Shown here: positions 1 through 7,073 of the stretch, piece by piece
How positions within the stretch are numbered: position 1 is the stretch's first letter
Layout: each line of letters begins with the position of its first letter
NCBI GenBank assembly: GCA_947575425.1
Contig: CANPNQ010000045.1
Span: 1 to 7,534, forward strand
DNA: 7,534 bases
Reading direction: 5' to 3'
Origin: an uncultured Erysipelotrichaceae bacterium
Lineage (GTDB): Bacteria; Bacillota_I; Bacilli_A; Erysipelotrichales; Erysipelotrichaceae
Translations under genes and position numbers: made by a program
Notes under the pieces: model-generated
Told to the model about the DNA's origin: nothing
Database searches by the model: none
What the model saw: the letters and a program-made list of their open reading frames with translations, nothing else

Positions 1-17
1 TGTTTACCTCCGTTATA
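1..17 (-). promoter_or_regulatory. Ribosome binding site for the next gene, probably rplF, just outside the window
   Basis: On the minus strand the bases after the rpsH stop read TAACGGAGGTAAACA, with GGAGG at 7-11. Six further bases remain before the window edge, which places a start codon within the next few bases. In the spc operon rpsH is followed by rplF (ribosomal protein L6), so this is most likely its ribosome binding site. No codon of that gene is visible, so the identity is inferred from conserved gene order only. Confidence 0.75.
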
Positions 18-413
18 TTACCACACATAGGCCAGCACTTCGCCGCCCACATGCTTGGCTCTTGCCTCTTTATCGGTCATCACACCTTCTGAGGTAGAGA
101 TGATCGCAATACCCAAACCGTTTAATACACGAGGAATGGCATCCACCTTCGCATAGGCACGCAACCCCGGCTTGGAAATACGTTTTAGACCACTGATTAC
201 CTTTTCCCCGTTGGGACCGTATTTCAAAGTGATCATAATGGTTTTCTTCACATCGCCTTGCACTGTGTAATCAGTGATAAATCCTTCCTCTTTCAGGATC
301 TTGGCGATTGCCAGTTTCTCTTTACTGGCAGGCATGCTTACTGTTTCGTGACGTGCCTGTAAGGCATTACGAACTCTTGTCAGCATATCCGCAATCGGAT
401 CTGTCATAATCAT
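18..413 (-). CDS. rpsH: Small-subunit ribosomal protein S8
   Basis: S8 is a primary 16S rRNA binder that organises the central domain of the 30S subunit; in E. coli it also represses spc operon translation. The 131-residue product has the family's full length. It opens with [16 protein letters not shown], the typical N-terminus, and ends with the conserved RNA-binding core around [20 protein letters not shown] (residues 106-125) and a terminal W. The first ATG is preferred over the ATG two codons later because GGAGG at 423-427 is 9 bases from the first and 15 from the second. The gene follows rpsN after 17 bases, ends in TAA, and is followed by a ribosome binding site for the next spc gene. 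Whether S8 regulates this operon cannot be read from the sequence. Confidence 0.98.
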   Translation of the reverse strand: MIMTDPIADMLTRVRNALQARHETVSMPASKEKLAIAKILKEEGFITDYTVQGDVKKTIMITLKYGPNGEKVISGLKRISKPGLRAYAKVDAIPRVLNGLGIAIISTSEGVMTDKEARAKHVGGEVLAYVW

Positions 414-430
414 TGAGCGTTTCCTCCTTC

Positions 431-616
431 TTACCAGCTGGCCTTTTTCACACCCGGAATTTGACCCTTGTAAGCCAATTCACGGAAGCAAATACGACAC
501 AGTTTGTATTTACGCAATACTGAGTGAGGGCGTCCACATCGTTCACAACGTGTGTACTCACGCACTTTGTACTTCTGAGGACGATTGCATTTGTTAATCA
601 TTGATTTCTTTGCCAT
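431..616 (-). CDS. rpsN: Small-subunit ribosomal protein S14, short zinc-binding type
   Basis: S14 sits in the head of the 30S subunit near S3 and S10 and is needed late in assembly. The product is 61 residues, the length of the zinc-ribbon (type Z) form and not the roughly 90-100-residue zinc-free form. The ribbon is complete: C24-x2-C27 (CERC) and C40-x2-C43 (CRIC). The end [11 protein letters not shown] is the family signature. The frame stays open upstream to an ATG at 682, which would overlap rplE by 53 bases and add a tail unlike S14. The chosen start begins MAKKSMINK and has GGAGG 9 bases upstream (626-630), fused to the rplE stop. Having the zinc form as the operon copy suggests a possible zinc-free paralogue elsewhere in the genome, as in some Firmicutes; nothing here shows one. 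Confidence 0.98.
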   Translation of the reverse strand: MAKKSMINKCNRPQKYKVREYTRCERCGRPHSVLRKYKLCRICFRELAYKGQIPGVKKASW

Positions 617-625
617 ATAATGTGT

Positions 626-632
626 CCTCCTA
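626..632 (-). promoter_or_regulatory. Stop/ribosome-binding-site fusion, rplE to rpsN
   Basis: Minus strand TAGGAGG: rplE TAG stop shared with the rpsN Shine-Dalgarno, 9 bases before the rpsN ATG. It supports the 61-residue S14 start. Confidence 0.9.
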
Positions 633-1169
633 CTTCTTGAAAGGCATGCCCATTTCGGCAAGCAATGCCTTTGCTTCTTCATTACTCTTAGCGCTTGTCA
701 CAATGACAACATCCATTCCGCGTACTCTGCTGACCTTATCATAATCAATCTCCGGAAAGATCAGCTGTTCCTTCACACCGAGGGTATAGTTACCACGACC
801 GTCAAAGGAAGTATCGCTGACACCACGGAAGTCACGCACACGCGGCAGGGAGATGTTCATCAGCTTGTCTAAGAAATCATACATTTTCACGGAACGAAGC
901 GTTACCTTACAGCCGATTGGCATACCGGCACGCAATTTAAAGTTTGCGATTGACTTTTTGGCTTTCGTAACAACAGCCTTCTGTCCGGTAATCTGTTCCA
1001 ATTCCTTTACAGCATCCTCTAATGCCTTGGCATTTTGAATGGCATCGCCAACACCGATGTTGACAACGACCTTTTCAATCTTGGGGACCTCCATGATATT
1101 CTTATATCCGAATTTCTCCATCAAAGCGGGAATGACTGTTTCCTTATATCTCTGTTCTAGGCGGTTCAT
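630..1169 (-). CDS. rplE: Large-subunit ribosomal protein L5
   Basis: L5 binds 5S rRNA and helix 84 of 23S rRNA, building the central protuberance, and contacts the P-site tRNA and the 30S head. The 179-residue product has the usual bacterial length. Conserved blocks are visible: [14 protein letters not shown] (28-41), [20 protein letters not shown] (61-80), [11 protein letters not shown] (82-92), [11 protein letters not shown] (108-118), [16 protein letters not shown] (126-141) and the [11 protein letters not shown] motif near the C-terminus. The ATG at 1169 has GGAGG 9 bases upstream at 1179-1183, overlapping the rplX stop codon. The TAG stop is itself part of the rpsN ribosome binding site. 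Nothing in the gene looks unusual. Confidence 0.98.
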   Translation of the reverse strand: MNRLEQRYKETVIPALMEKFGYKNIMEVPKIEKVVVNIGVGDAIQNAKALEDAVKELEQITGQKAVVTKAKKSIANFKLRAGMPIGCKVTLRSVKMYDFLDKLMNISLPRVRDFRGVSDTSFDGRGNYTLGVKEQLIFPEIDYDKVSRVRGMDVVIVTSAKSNEEAKALLAEMGMPFKK

Positions 1170-1178
1170 CTGATCTGC

Positions 1179-1185
1179 CCTCCTA
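1179..1185 (-). promoter_or_regulatory. Stop/ribosome-binding-site fusion, rplX to rplE
   Basis: Minus strand TAGGAGG: rplX TAG stop shared with the rplE Shine-Dalgarno, 9 bases before the rplE ATG. Confidence 0.9.
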
Positions 1186-1506
1186 CTTCAAGACAGTGCC
1201 GCTTTTTTTATTATAGCGCACTTTTGTCTGATTGCCTTTTTTATCTGTTTCAAATTTGAATCCGATTCTCCCGGCAACTTTTGCCTTCGCATCGTAAGCC
1301 ATGACATTGGATACATGAATCGGCATTTCCTTTTCGATGATGCCACCATCCGGATTTGCCTGTGTCGGCTTCATATGCTTTTTCGCAATATTGACACCTT
1401 CCACAATGACCTTGTTTTTCTTTGGCAGAACCTGAAGCACTTCAGCAACTGTGCCTTTGTACGCACCGGCAATGACCTGTACTTTATCACCTTTTTTGAT
1501 TTTCAT
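1183..1506 (-). CDS. rplX: Large-subunit ribosomal protein L24
   Basis: L24 starts 50S assembly by binding the 5' domain of 23S rRNA near the exit tunnel. The product from the ATG at 1506 is 107 residues, near the usual 100-105. It opens [14 protein letters not shown], the start of a KOW domain, followed by the strongly conserved [17 protein letters not shown] (residues 35-51) and [16 protein letters not shown]. The reading frame extends three codons up to a GTG at 1515, but that codon lies one base from the GGAGG at 1517-1521, so it cannot be the start; the ATG has a 10-base spacing. Odd: the usual GKDKGKxGKV loop of the KOW motif is [10 protein letters not shown] here, losing several glycines and lysines. 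Identity is not in doubt. Confidence 0.97.
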   Translation of the reverse strand: MKIKKGDKVQVIAGAYKGTVAEVLQVLPKKNKVIVEGVNIAKKHMKPTQANPDGGIIEKEMPIHVSNVMAYDAKAKVAGRIGFKFETDKKGNQTKVRYNKKSGTVLK

Positions 1507-1516
1507 AAAAGACACA

Positions 1517-1523
1517 CCTCCTA
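1517..1523 (-). promoter_or_regulatory. Stop/ribosome-binding-site fusion, rplN to rplX
   Basis: Minus strand TAGGAGG: rplN TAG stop shared with the rplX Shine-Dalgarno. The spacing of 10 bases to the ATG at 1506 decides the rplX start against the GTG at 1515. Confidence 0.9.
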
Positions 1524-1889
1524 TAATACTTCCGGTGCCAAGGAAACGATTTTCATGAAATCCTTGTCACGCAGTTCTCTTGCCACGGGTCCGAAAATAC
1601 GAGTACCGCGTGGTGTATTATCATCCTTAATCAATACGACAGCATTGTCATCGAATTTGATATAGGTTCCATTTTCTCTACGTACGCCGCGCTTGGTGCG
1701 AACGATGACACCTTTTACCACGTCACCCTTCTTCACCGTACCGCCGGGAGCAGCCTGCTTCACGGTACATACGACGATATCGCCGATGTTGGAAAATTTG
1801 CGGACGCTGCCACCCAAGCAACGAATGACCAAGACTTCCTTGGCACCCGTATTGTCGGCAACGCGCAATCTACTTTCATTTTGAATCAT
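1521..1889 (-). CDS. rplN: Large-subunit ribosomal protein L14
   Basis: L14 binds 23S rRNA at the subunit interface and forms bridges with 16S rRNA; it is also the docking site of the silencing factor RsfS. The 122-residue product is exactly the usual length. It starts [18 protein letters not shown] and carries the family signature [17 protein letters not shown] (residues 55-71), then the conserved FDDNAVVLI and [28 protein letters not shown] end (a long match to the family). GGAGG at 1899-1903 is 9 bases before the ATG. Its TAG stop is built into the rplX ribosome binding site (TAGGAGG at 1517-1523). A 21-base gap separates it from rpsQ. Confidence 0.98.
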   Translation of the reverse strand: MIQNESRLRVADNTGAKEVLVIRCLGGSVRKFSNIGDIVVCTVKQAAPGGTVKKGDVVKGVIVRTKRGVRRENGTYIKFDDNAVVLIKDDNTPRGTRIFGPVARELRDKDFMKIVSLAPEVL

Positions 1890-1910
1890 GAACGCTTACC
1901 TCCTGTCGGT

Positions 1911-2171
1911 TTACAGCTCTACGGCTTTTTCCACGATTTCAACCAAACGGAAACGCTTTGTGGCAGACAATGGACGAGTCTCCATAATTACCACGGTATC
2001 ACCGATCTTCGCTTCGTTGTTTTCGTCATGAGCCTTGAACTTTTTGGAATATTTCACACGCTTCCCATAGATGGGATGTGTTTTCTTTGTTTCTACCACT
2101 ACCGTGATCGTCTTATCCATCTTATCGGAAATGACAGTACCACGATATGTTTTACGTTTTGATCTTTCCAT
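1911..2171 (-). CDS. rpsQ: Small-subunit ribosomal protein S17
   Basis: S17 is a primary binder of the 5' domain of 16S rRNA with an OB-fold. From the ATG at 2171 the product is 86 residues, matching the family. It begins [21 protein letters not shown], the typical start, followed by [21 protein letters not shown] (OB-fold loop rich in basic residues) and the signature [27 protein letters not shown]. The frame runs nine codons further to a TTG at 2198, which would overlap rpmC; the ATG is preferred because GGAGG at 2181-2185 lies 9 bases upstream and the protein then has the standard N-terminus. That ribosome binding site overlaps the rpmC stop. Confidence 0.98.
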   Translation of the reverse strand: MERSKRKTYRGTVISDKMDKTITVVVETKKTHPIYGKRVKYSKKFKAHDENNEAKIGDTVVIMETRPLSATKRFRLVEIVEKAVEL

Positions 2172-2180
2172 GCCTGAGAC

Positions 2181-2187
2181 CCTCCTA
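2181..2187 (-). promoter_or_regulatory. Stop/ribosome-binding-site fusion, rpmC to rpsQ
   Basis: Minus strand TAGGAGG: rpmC TAG stop shared with the rpsQ Shine-Dalgarno, 9 bases before the rpsQ ATG. It also settles the rpsQ start against the upstream TTG. Confidence 0.9.
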
Positions 2188-2382
2188 TTCGCTGGCAAGC
2201 TCGCGCTCGCGTATTACTGTTTTCATGCGGGCGATGTCTTTTTTCACCGTGCGCATACGGGCAGTATTTTCCAATTGACCGGTTGCTTGCTGGAAACGAA
2301 GATTAAAGAGTTCATCCTTTAGCGTTTCGATCTCTTGTTCTAATTCAGTGTTGCTTTTTTCTCTGATCTCTTTCGCTGTCAT
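2185..2382 (-). CDS. rpmC: Large-subunit ribosomal protein L29
   Basis: L29 is a small two-helix protein beside L23 at the tunnel exit, where nascent-chain factors dock. The product is 65 residues, the usual size, and is almost all helix: [21 protein letters not shown], then the signature [21 protein letters not shown] (residues 24-44) and a second charged helix. The ATG overlaps the rplP stop as TAATG, and its ribosome binding site (AAGGAG at 2393-2398, 10 bases upstream) lies inside rplP. It is the weakest SD match in the spc/S10 interior, consistent with re-initiation by ribosomes finishing rplP. The TAG stop is fused to the rpsQ ribosome binding site. Confidence 0.97.
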   Translation of the reverse strand: MTAKEIREKSNTELEQEIETLKDELFNLRFQQATGQLENTARMRTVKKDIARMKTVIRERELASE

Positions 2383-2798
2383 TATAACTTCTCTCCTTTT
2401 CTAACAAATTTTGTCTTTACCGGCAATTTGTGAGAAGCAAGACGGAATGCCTCGCGGGCGATCTCCTCGCTGACTCCGCCGATTTCAAACATGACACGAC
2501 CCGGCTTAACAACTGCGACCCAGCCTTCGGGTGCGCCTTTACCGGAACCCATACGTACCTCAAGCGGCTTCTTGGTAATAGCCAAATGCGGGAAGATACG
2601 GATCCAAACCTGTCCGCCACGCTTCATGTAACGAGTCATTGCGATACGGGCAGCCTCAATCTGACGATTGCTGACATATGCGCCGGTATCGGCCATCAGA
2701 CCAAATTCGCCGAAGCTGACCTCACGACCGGCTTTTGCACGTCCCTCATAGCTCAAACGGTGAGGACGTCTATATTTTGTTCTTTTTGGCATTAACAT
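2382..2798 (-). CDS. rplP: Large-subunit ribosomal protein L16
   Basis: L16 binds 23S rRNA near the A-site tRNA elbow and the peptidyl transferase region, and joins late in 50S assembly. The product is 138 residues, close to the 136-144 seen in bacteria. Conserved blocks: [14 protein letters not shown] at the start, FGEFGLMA (30-37), [20 protein letters not shown] (43-62), VWIRIFP, the RMGSGKGAP loop (around 82-90) that approaches the ribosome functional centre, and [20 protein letters not shown]. The first ATG has GGAGG 10 bases upstream (2809-2813), while the second, two codons in, is 16 bases away, so the first is chosen. Position 39-42 (TGAY) differs from most relatives, but this segment is variable. 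The stop overlaps the rpmC start. Confidence 0.98.
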   Translation of the reverse strand: MLMPKRTKYRRPHRLSYEGRAKAGREVSFGEFGLMADTGAYVSNRQIEAARIAMTRYMKRGGQVWIRIFPHLAITKKPLEVRMGSGKGAPEGWVAVVKPGRVMFEIGGVSEEIAREAFRLASHKLPVKTKFVRKGEKL

Positions 2799-2801
2799 AA
2801 A

Positions 2802-3581
2802 TTAGTTGCCTCCTTCCGCTTTCGCCCCTTCTGCCTTTGCGGCAGTATTGCGGCTGTTGTGGCGGCTGCCGCGATCATTGCGATTGCCGCGATTGTTGCG
2901 GCGGCGACGATCACCAACCGGATTTTTCGGTGCCTCCGGCTCGCTTACCATCTGACCCGGCAACACCTCACCGCGGCAGATCCATACCTTGACACCGAGA
3001 CGACCATAAGTCGTATGTGCTTCCTCTGCGGCATAGTCGATATCCGCACGCAATGTGTGTAGCGGCACGACGCCTTCGGAATAACCTTCGCTACGAGCGA
3101 TATCAGCGCCGCCCAAACGTCCGGAAACGCTTGTCTTGATGCCCTTAGCACCAGCTCTCATCGTGCGCTGAATGGCCTTCTTTTGGCAGGTACGGAAGCT
3201 TGCGCGCTGTTCCAGCTGATCGGCGATGCTTCTTGCAACTAAGCGCGCATCCAAATCAGGGTTAGCAATTTCCAATACCTTGATATATACATTCTTCTTT
3301 GTCAGTTTTTCCAACTTTTTCTTGAGATTCTCAATGTTCTCACCGCTGGTTCCGATGATCACACCCGGACGAGCGGTACGGATCATGATTTCCACACGGT
3401 TCTTTGAACGCTCGATCTCTACACGGCTAACGGATGCGGCTTTGCATTCCTTAGCGATGAATTCACGAATTTTTACGTCTTCCAACAGCAGATCGGCATA
3501 ATCCTTGTCGGCGAACCATCTTGACTCCCAGTCGCGGATGATTCCCACACGCATTCCGATCGGGCTAACTTTCTGTCCCAT
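2802..3581 (-). CDS. rpsC: Small-subunit ribosomal protein S3, with a long basic C-terminal tail
   Basis: S3 lies at the mRNA entry tunnel in the 30S head and helps unwind mRNA. The product is 259 residues, against about 218 in Bacillus subtilis. Residues 1-60 hold the N-terminal domain ([20 protein letters not shown]); a type-2 KH domain follows, with the GxxG loop as GTSG at 77-80; the C-terminal domain is recognisable from [20 protein letters not shown] (139-158) to [11 protein letters not shown] (199-209). Residues 221-259 are an extra tail, first rich in Arg, Asn and Gly ([14 protein letters not shown]), then Ala/Lys/Glu/Gly. The KH loop lacks the lysines common in GKxG. GGAGG is 6 bases before the ATG and overlaps the rplV stop. 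Confidence 0.98.
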   Translation of the reverse strand: MGQKVSPIGMRVGIIRDWESRWFADKDYADLLLEDVKIREFIAKECKAASVSRVEIERSKNRVEIMIRTARPGVIIGTSGENIENLKKKLEKLTKKNVYIKVLEIANPDLDARLVARSIADQLEQRASFRTCQKKAIQRTMRAGAKGIKTSVSGRLGGADIARSEGYSEGVVPLHTLRADIDYAAEEAHTTYGRLGVKVWICRGEVLPGQMVSEPEAPKNPVGDRRRRNNRGNRNDRGSRHNSRNTAAKAEGAKAEGGN

Positions 3582-3587
3582 GGGCTA

Positions 3588-3595
3588 CCTCCTTA
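3588..3595 (-). promoter_or_regulatory. Stop/ribosome-binding-site fusion, rplV to rpsC
   Basis: Minus strand TAAGGAGG: the rplV TAA stop runs straight into the GGAGG of rpsC, 6 bases before its ATG. This is the TAA variant of the pattern. Confidence 0.9.
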
Positions 3596-3928
3596 ATCAC
3601 GCTCGTCAACCACAACTGTGATGTGGCTGGTGCGTTTATGGATCGCACTTGCGGATCCTTTGGCGCGAGGCATGAAGCGCTTCAAGGTGATGCCCTCATT
3701 GGCATAACATGCCTTCACGTATAATTTTTCTTCATCCATTTCGTTATTGTTTACAGCATTGCTTACCGCTGATTTCAACACCTTGGCAATGGCCTCAGCC
3801 GCAGCATTCGGTGTGAATTTCAAGATAGCGGCAGCCTCCGCTGCATCCTTCCCACGTATCAAATCAAGCACCAAACGAGCTTTTCTAGGCGGGATACGCA
3901 ATGTTTTTGCGGTTGCTTTTACTTCCAT
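3593..3928 (-). CDS. rplV: Large-subunit ribosomal protein L22
   Basis: L22 binds all domains of 23S rRNA, and its long beta-hairpin lines the narrowest part of the peptide exit tunnel; changes in that hairpin give macrolide resistance in several bacteria. The product is 111 residues, usual length. It has the conserved start [20 protein letters not shown] (8-27), [13 protein letters not shown] and the tunnel hairpin around [20 protein letters not shown] (79-98), closing with [11 protein letters not shown]. In the hairpin the common RGRAS is KGSAS. GGAGG at 3937-3941 is 8 bases before the ATG and contains the rpsS stop. The TAA stop lies in the rpsC ribosome binding site. Confidence 0.98.
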   Translation of the reverse strand: MEVKATAKTLRIPPRKARLVLDLIRGKDAAEAAAILKFTPNAAAEAIAKVLKSAVSNAVNNNEMDEEKLYVKACYANEGITLKRFMPRAKGSASAIHKRTSHITVVVDERD

Positions 3929-3936
3929 CTTACGTT

Positions 3937-3943
3937 CCTCCTA
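3937..3943 (-). promoter_or_regulatory. Stop/ribosome-binding-site fusion, rpsS to rplV
   Basis: Minus strand TAGGAGG: the rpsS TAG stop shares its bases with the rplV Shine-Dalgarno, 8 bases before the rplV ATG. Confidence 0.9.
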
Positions 3944-4219
3944 TCGTTTCGCTTTCTTATCATCGTCACCGTGAACCGCATATTTGCGGGTCGGTACGAA
4001 TTCGCCCAATTTGTGTCCTACCATATCTTCCGTCACGTATACCGGCAAATGCTCTTTACCGTTGTAAACAGCGAATGTATGTTCTACAAAGCTTGGGAAG
4101 ATGGTGGAACGGCGTGACCATGTTTTGATTACTTCTTTTTTACCGGCAGCATTCAATGCTTCCACTTTTTTCATCAAGTGCTCGTCACAGAATGGGCCTT
4201 TTTTCAGACTACGACTCAT
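3941..4219 (-). CDS. rpsS: Small-subunit ribosomal protein S19
   Basis: S19 sits at the top of the 30S head with S13 and touches the A-site tRNA. The product has exactly the common 92 residues. It starts [20 protein letters not shown] and carries the signature running from [25 protein letters not shown] (residues 34-58) through [21 protein letters not shown], ending in a basic tail DDDKKAKR. The ATG is preceded by GGAGG at 4229-4233 with 9 bases between. The gene ends in TAG, which is part of the rplV ribosome binding site. Nineteen bases separate it from rplB. Confidence 0.98.
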   Translation of the reverse strand: MSRSLKKGPFCDEHLMKKVEALNAAGKKEVIKTWSRRSTIFPSFVEHTFAVYNGKEHLPVYVTEDMVGHKLGEFVPTRKYAVHGDDDKKAKR

Positions 4220-4238
4220 GTTTCATTTCCTCCTTTGC

Positions 4239-5072
4239 CTATTTACCGTTACGACGACGTACGATCAATTTCGTAGACGCTTTCTTTGTCTTGCGTGTTT
4301 TTACACCCATTGCCTTTTTACCCCAAGGAGTCATTGGTGATTTACGTCCTACCGGAGTACGTCCTTCACCACCGCCATGCGGGTGATCGTTCGGGTTCAT
4401 CACAGAACCGCGTACCGTCGGGCGAATACCTCTCCAACGATTGCGTCCTGCTTTACCATAGTTGACCAAACTGTGGTCCTCATTGCCCACAACACCGATA
4501 GTTGCGCGGCAGTTGCTTAATACCTTGCGCACCTCACCTGATGCCAAACGCAGAGTCACATATTTCTCCTCAATACCTAAGATCTGTGCGGATGTGCCGG
4601 CAGAGCGTGCCATCTGACCGCCTTTGCCCGGCTTCAATTCCACATTGTGAACAAAAGTACCTTCGGGAATGTCTTTCAATTCCATTGCATTTCCGACCTT
4701 GATATCGCTTCCCTTACCGGAAACAACGCTCATGCCTACGGTTAAACCCTTCGGGGCAAGGATGTAACGCTTTTCACCATCGACATAGTGTAACAAAGCG
4801 ATGTTTGCGGAACGGTTTGGATCGTATTCGATCGTTGCGACCTTTGCCGGAATACCATCCTTGTTGCGCTTGAAATCGATGATACGATAAGCGCGCTTGT
4901 GTCCACCGCCCTGATGACGGGTCGTGATGCGACCGTTGTTGTTGCGGCCGCCCTTGCTTTTCAGCGGTGCCAACAGGCTTTTTTCCGGCTTGTTTGTTGT
5001 AATTTCTTCATAAGTCAAGCTGGTCATACCACGACGTCCCGGCGTGGTCGGCTTGTATTTCTTGATTGCCAT
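4239..5072 (-). CDS. rplB: Large-subunit ribosomal protein L2
   Basis: L2 is among the most conserved 50S proteins, needed for subunit joining and for peptidyl transferase activity. The product is 277 residues, the same as in Bacillus. It shows the N-terminal [20 protein letters not shown] block (33-52), the OB-like and SH3-like RNA-binding core ([13 protein letters not shown], 55-67; [20 protein letters not shown]) and the C-terminal motif DHPHGGGEG at 229-237 that approaches the peptidyl transferase centre and holds the conserved histidine. A basic tail ([17 protein letters not shown]) follows. The ATG has GGAGG at 5079-5083, 6 bases away. It is preceded by the longest gap inside the operon, 54 bases, which contains a small hairpin. 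Confidence 0.99.
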   Translation of the reverse strand: MAIKKYKPTTPGRRGMTSLTYEEITTNKPEKSLLAPLKSKGGRNNNGRITTRHQGGGHKRAYRIIDFKRNKDGIPAKVATIEYDPNRSANIALLHYVDGEKRYILAPKGLTVGMSVVSGKGSDIKVGNAMELKDIPEGTFVHNVELKPGKGGQMARSAGTSAQILGIEEKYVTLRLASGEVRKVLSNCRATIGVVGNEDHSLVNYGKAGRNRWRGIRPTVRGSVMNPNDHPHGGGEGRTPVGRKSPMTPWGKKAMGVKTRKTKKASTKLIVRRRNGK

Positions 5073-5098
5073 TGATATCCTCCTTACGCATTATTTAT

Positions 5099-5124
5099 TC
5101 AGGAAATAGCGTGCTTCTCCCTGA
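5099..5124 (-). other. Small hairpin in the rplW-rplB gap
   Basis: On the minus strand, TCAGGGA, starting two bases after the rplW stop codon, pairs with TTCCTGA around a 12-base loop, giving 7 pairs including one G-U. There is no U-run after it, so it is not a typical intrinsic terminator. It could be a processing or stability element, or chance; this is the only gap in the operon large enough to hold one. Confidence 0.4.
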
Positions 5125-5126
5125 TA

Positions 5127-5426
5127 CTATTTGGCTTCAGCCTCGCCAAATAAGTCAATGTCCTGTCCTGCCTTGATCTTAACATAGGCCTTACGAACAG
5201 CTTTTGTCATTCCGACATAACGCCCGACTCTTTTCTTTTTCGGGCATACGTTAACAACATTCACCTTTTCCACATCGACATGGAAGATGTTTTCCACTGC
5301 CTGACGGATCAGGATCTTGTTGGCACCCTTTTTCACTTCAAATGTGACAACATTGTTTTCGTCCATGTATCTCATCGTTTTTTCAGTGATGATCGGACGG
5401 ATGATGATATCCTTATAGTTATTCAT
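5127..5426 (-). CDS. rplW: Large-subunit ribosomal protein L23
   Basis: L23 binds domain III of 23S rRNA beside the tunnel exit and is the docking site for trigger factor and the signal recognition particle. The product is 99 residues, near the usual 95-100. The start is typical (YKDIIIRPIITEKTMRYMDE), followed by FEVKKGANKILIRQAVENIF (29-48) and the signature VEKVNVVNV, with the basic extended loop KKKRVGRYVGMTKAVRKAYV that reaches into the tunnel. The ATG overlaps the rplD stop as TAATG, and GGAGG at 5437-5441 lies 10 bases upstream inside rplD. The stop is TAG. Confidence 0.97.
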   Translation of the reverse strand: MNNYKDIIIRPIITEKTMRYMDENNVVTFEVKKGANKILIRQAVENIFHVDVEKVNVVNVCPKKKRVGRYVGMTKAVRKAYVKIKAGQDIDLFGEAEAK

Positions 5427-6055
5427 TATCCCAATGCCTCCTCAACATGCTTCACAGCAGCTTCTGTGAATACGATCTTATTGGCGTTGACGATATCGTA
5501 TACGTTGATACCGTCTGCCGTGAGCATCATCATGGTTGGGATGTTTCGCATAGATTTAAATGCATTCTCAAAGTCTTCCTCAGGAGAAACCACAAACAGC
5601 GTTTTGTTACCGAGGCTGAGTGCGTCAATGATCTCGTTGAACGCCTTTGTTTTCGGCGCTGCGAGTTCAAACTTATCCACAACCATCATATTGCTTTCCG
5701 CAACCTTTTCGCTCAATACGGATTTCAGCGCCAAACGACGCACCTTTTTATTCAGGTTATAGCTGTAGCTGCGAGGTGTCGGTCCAAATACAGTACCGCC
5801 GCCTCTCCACTGTGCAGCACGGATACTACCCTGACGGGCGCGACCGGTTCCCTTTTGACGCCAAGGCTTGCGTCCGCCGCCGCGTACTTCACTGCGACCC
5901 TTGGTATCATGGGTACCTTGACGCATACTTGCTCTTTGCATAATAATTGCATCAAATATTACCTGCTGATTTGGCTCGATGCCAAATACTTCGGGGCTGA
6001 GCGTAATTTCATGCAGCTCTTTGCCCGCTTGGCTTAATACGACCATGTTAGGCAT
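5426..6055 (-). CDS. rplD: Large-subunit ribosomal protein L4
   Basis: L4 folds as a globular domain with a long loop that, with L22, forms the exit-tunnel constriction. In E. coli it represses the S10 operon at both transcription and translation through the rpsJ leader; whether that applies here is unknown. The product is 209 residues, usual for the family. The N-terminal part has [20 protein letters not shown]; the tunnel loop is highly conserved: [20 protein letters not shown] (52-71) followed by [22 protein letters not shown]. The C-terminal half is more variable, ending in [11 protein letters not shown]. Both MPNM ATGs are possible; the first is chosen because GGAGG at 6063-6067 is 7 bases away. 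It starts 2 bases after rplC and its ribosome binding site lies inside rplC. Confidence 0.98.
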   Translation of the reverse strand: MPNMVVLSQAGKELHEITLSPEVFGIEPNQQVIFDAIIMQRASMRQGTHDTKGRSEVRGGGRKPWRQKGTGRARQGSIRAAQWRGGGTVFGPTPRSYSYNLNKKVRRLALKSVLSEKVAESNMMVVDKFELAAPKTKAFNEIIDALSLGNKTLFVVSPEEDFENAFKSMRNIPTMMMLTADGINVYDIVNANKIVFTEAAVKHVEEALG

Positions 6056-6057
6056 CT

Positions 6058-6750
6058 TTATTCCTCCTCACTCTTGTTGTAATTCACTAATTCCGGCGCA
6101 GGCTTTGCTTTTTTTGCGCATTTCGCACTGCATACCATCACCATACCGCGCTTCGGTCCCGGTACGTTCCCTTTGATCAACAGGCAGTTGTTTTCCGCAT
6201 CTACCTTGATGATCTGCAGGTTCTGATTGGTGGTGCGATAGCCGCCCTCCTGACCTGCCATTATGGTTCCCTTTAAAATCTTACCTTGACGGGAAGTAAT
6301 ACCGTTGGTTGCCAAGGAACCGATATGACGGATGTTCTTGGAGCCACCATGAGTTTTCGGGCCCTGATGCGCATTGTTGCGAACGATTGTACCGTTATAG
6401 CCTTTTCCCTTGCTGGTAGCGATCACATCAACGATATCGCCTGCATTGAAGATATCAACCTTTACCTCAGCACCCAATTCCAAGGAATTGAATTCCTCAG
6501 CCTTGAATTCTTTGATGAAGCGCTTCGGACCAGTGTTTGCCTTTGTGGCATGTCCCTTATCCGCTTTGGTCGCCCGTCTTTCCTTGACATCCTCAAAGCC
6601 AAGCTGTACGGCTTCGTATCCGTCATTTTCTTTTGTTTTCTTTTGCAATACCACATTCGGTGTTGCCTCGACTACTGTCACAGGGATCAGCACACCGTCC
6701 TCGGTGAAGACCTGCGTCATCCCTAACTTACGTCCTAAGATTCCTTTCAT
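6058..6750 (-). CDS. rplC: Large-subunit ribosomal protein L3, divergent core loop and longer tail
   Basis: L3 starts 50S assembly, and its extended loop reaches the peptidyl transferase centre. The product is 230 residues, about 20 more than the usual 205-212. The N-terminus is standard ([19 protein letters not shown]), as are GNVPGPK (194-200) and the [12 protein letters not shown] strand (175-186). Between them (residues 122-172) the loop differs from the common form: the usual KRHG block reads VRNNAH and the RVFKGKKMxGxMG block reads [16 protein letters not shown], keeping the K, G, M and G positions. The C-terminus adds a tail with two cysteines (C207, C211) and an acidic end. The stop overlap of rpsJ provides its GGAGG, 7 bases from the ATG. 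Confidence 0.97.
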   Translation of the reverse strand: MKGILGRKLGMTQVFTEDGVLIPVTVVEATPNVVLQKKTKENDGYEAVQLGFEDVKERRATKADKGHATKANTGPKRFIKEFKAEEFNSLELGAEVKVDIFNAGDIVDVIATSKGKGYNGTIVRNNAHQGPKTHGGSKNIRHIGSLATNGITSRQGKILKGTIMAGQEGGYRTTNQNLQIIKVDAENNCLLIKGNVPGPKRGMVMVCSAKCAKKAKPAPELVNYNKSEEE

Positions 6751-6757
6751 GCCGTCA

Positions 6758-6764
6758 CCTCCTA
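6758..6764 (-). promoter_or_regulatory. Stop/ribosome-binding-site fusion, rpsJ to rplC
   Basis: Minus strand TAGGAGG: the TAG is the rpsJ stop and GGAGG is the rplC ribosome binding site, 7 bases before the ATG. A ribosome ending rpsJ is directly over the next initiation site, which favours coupled translation. Confidence 0.9.
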
Positions 6765-7073
6765 AAGTTTGATCTCGATGTCGACACCGCTGGGCAGCTC
6801 TAAACGGCTGAGGGAATCAATCGTTTCCGCTGTGGGTCCGACAATCTCGATCAAGCGCTTGTGTGTTCTGATTTCGAACTGCTCGCGAGAGTCTTTGTAT
6901 TTGTGTACCGCACGCAGAATGGTAACCACCTGCTTTTCGGTTGGAAGCGGTACGGGTCCAACAATTTTCTTTGCACCGTGAGATTGTGCAGCCTGAACGA
7001 TCTTTTCTGCGGATGCATCCAAGATTCTGTGTTCATAAGCTTTTAAGCGAATTCTTACGCTATTTTTTGCCAT
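6762..7073 (-). CDS. rpsJ: Small-subunit ribosomal protein S10 (NusE)
   Basis: S10 is part of the 30S head and, as NusE, joins NusB in antitermination complexes and binds NusG. The product is 103 residues, the usual length. It matches the family end to end: [20 protein letters not shown] (6-25), [20 protein letters not shown] (39-58), the long loop [20 protein letters not shown] (62-81), and the end [11 protein letters not shown]. The loop residues around 57-60 (HKYKD), where changes reduce tetracycline or tigecycline susceptibility in several bacteria, show the common Firmicute form. It is the first gene of the operon: GAAAGGAG at 7082-7089 (8 bases from the ATG) and a structured leader of about 118 bases precede it. 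Confidence 0.99.
   Translation of the reverse strand: MAKNSVRIRLKAYEHRILDASAEKIVQAAQSHGAKKIVGPVPLPTEKQVVTILRAVHKYKDSREQFEIRTHKRLIEIVGPTAETIDSLSRLELPSGVDIEIKL

Noticed and set aside
431..682. Longer S14 start at 682
   Set aside because: It would overlap rplE by 53 bases and add 22 residues unlike S14. The ATG at 616 has a well-placed GGAGG and gives the family's exact length.
1507..1515. GTG start for rplX
   Set aside because: It is one base from the GGAGG, too close for initiation; the ATG at 1506 is 10 bases away.
2172..2198. TTG start for rpsQ
   Set aside because: It would lie inside rpmC without a ribosome binding site and give a non-standard N-terminus.
5280..5762. Plus-strand open frame of 160 codons across rplW and rplD
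   Set aside because: It is antisense to two conserved genes, and the frame is open only because of their codon use.
5447..6037. Long plus-strand open frame of 196 codons
   Set aside because: It is antisense to rplD, whose identity is certain. It has no ribosome binding site of note and its protein is rich in His, Cys and Phe without any family pattern, as expected of a shadow frame.
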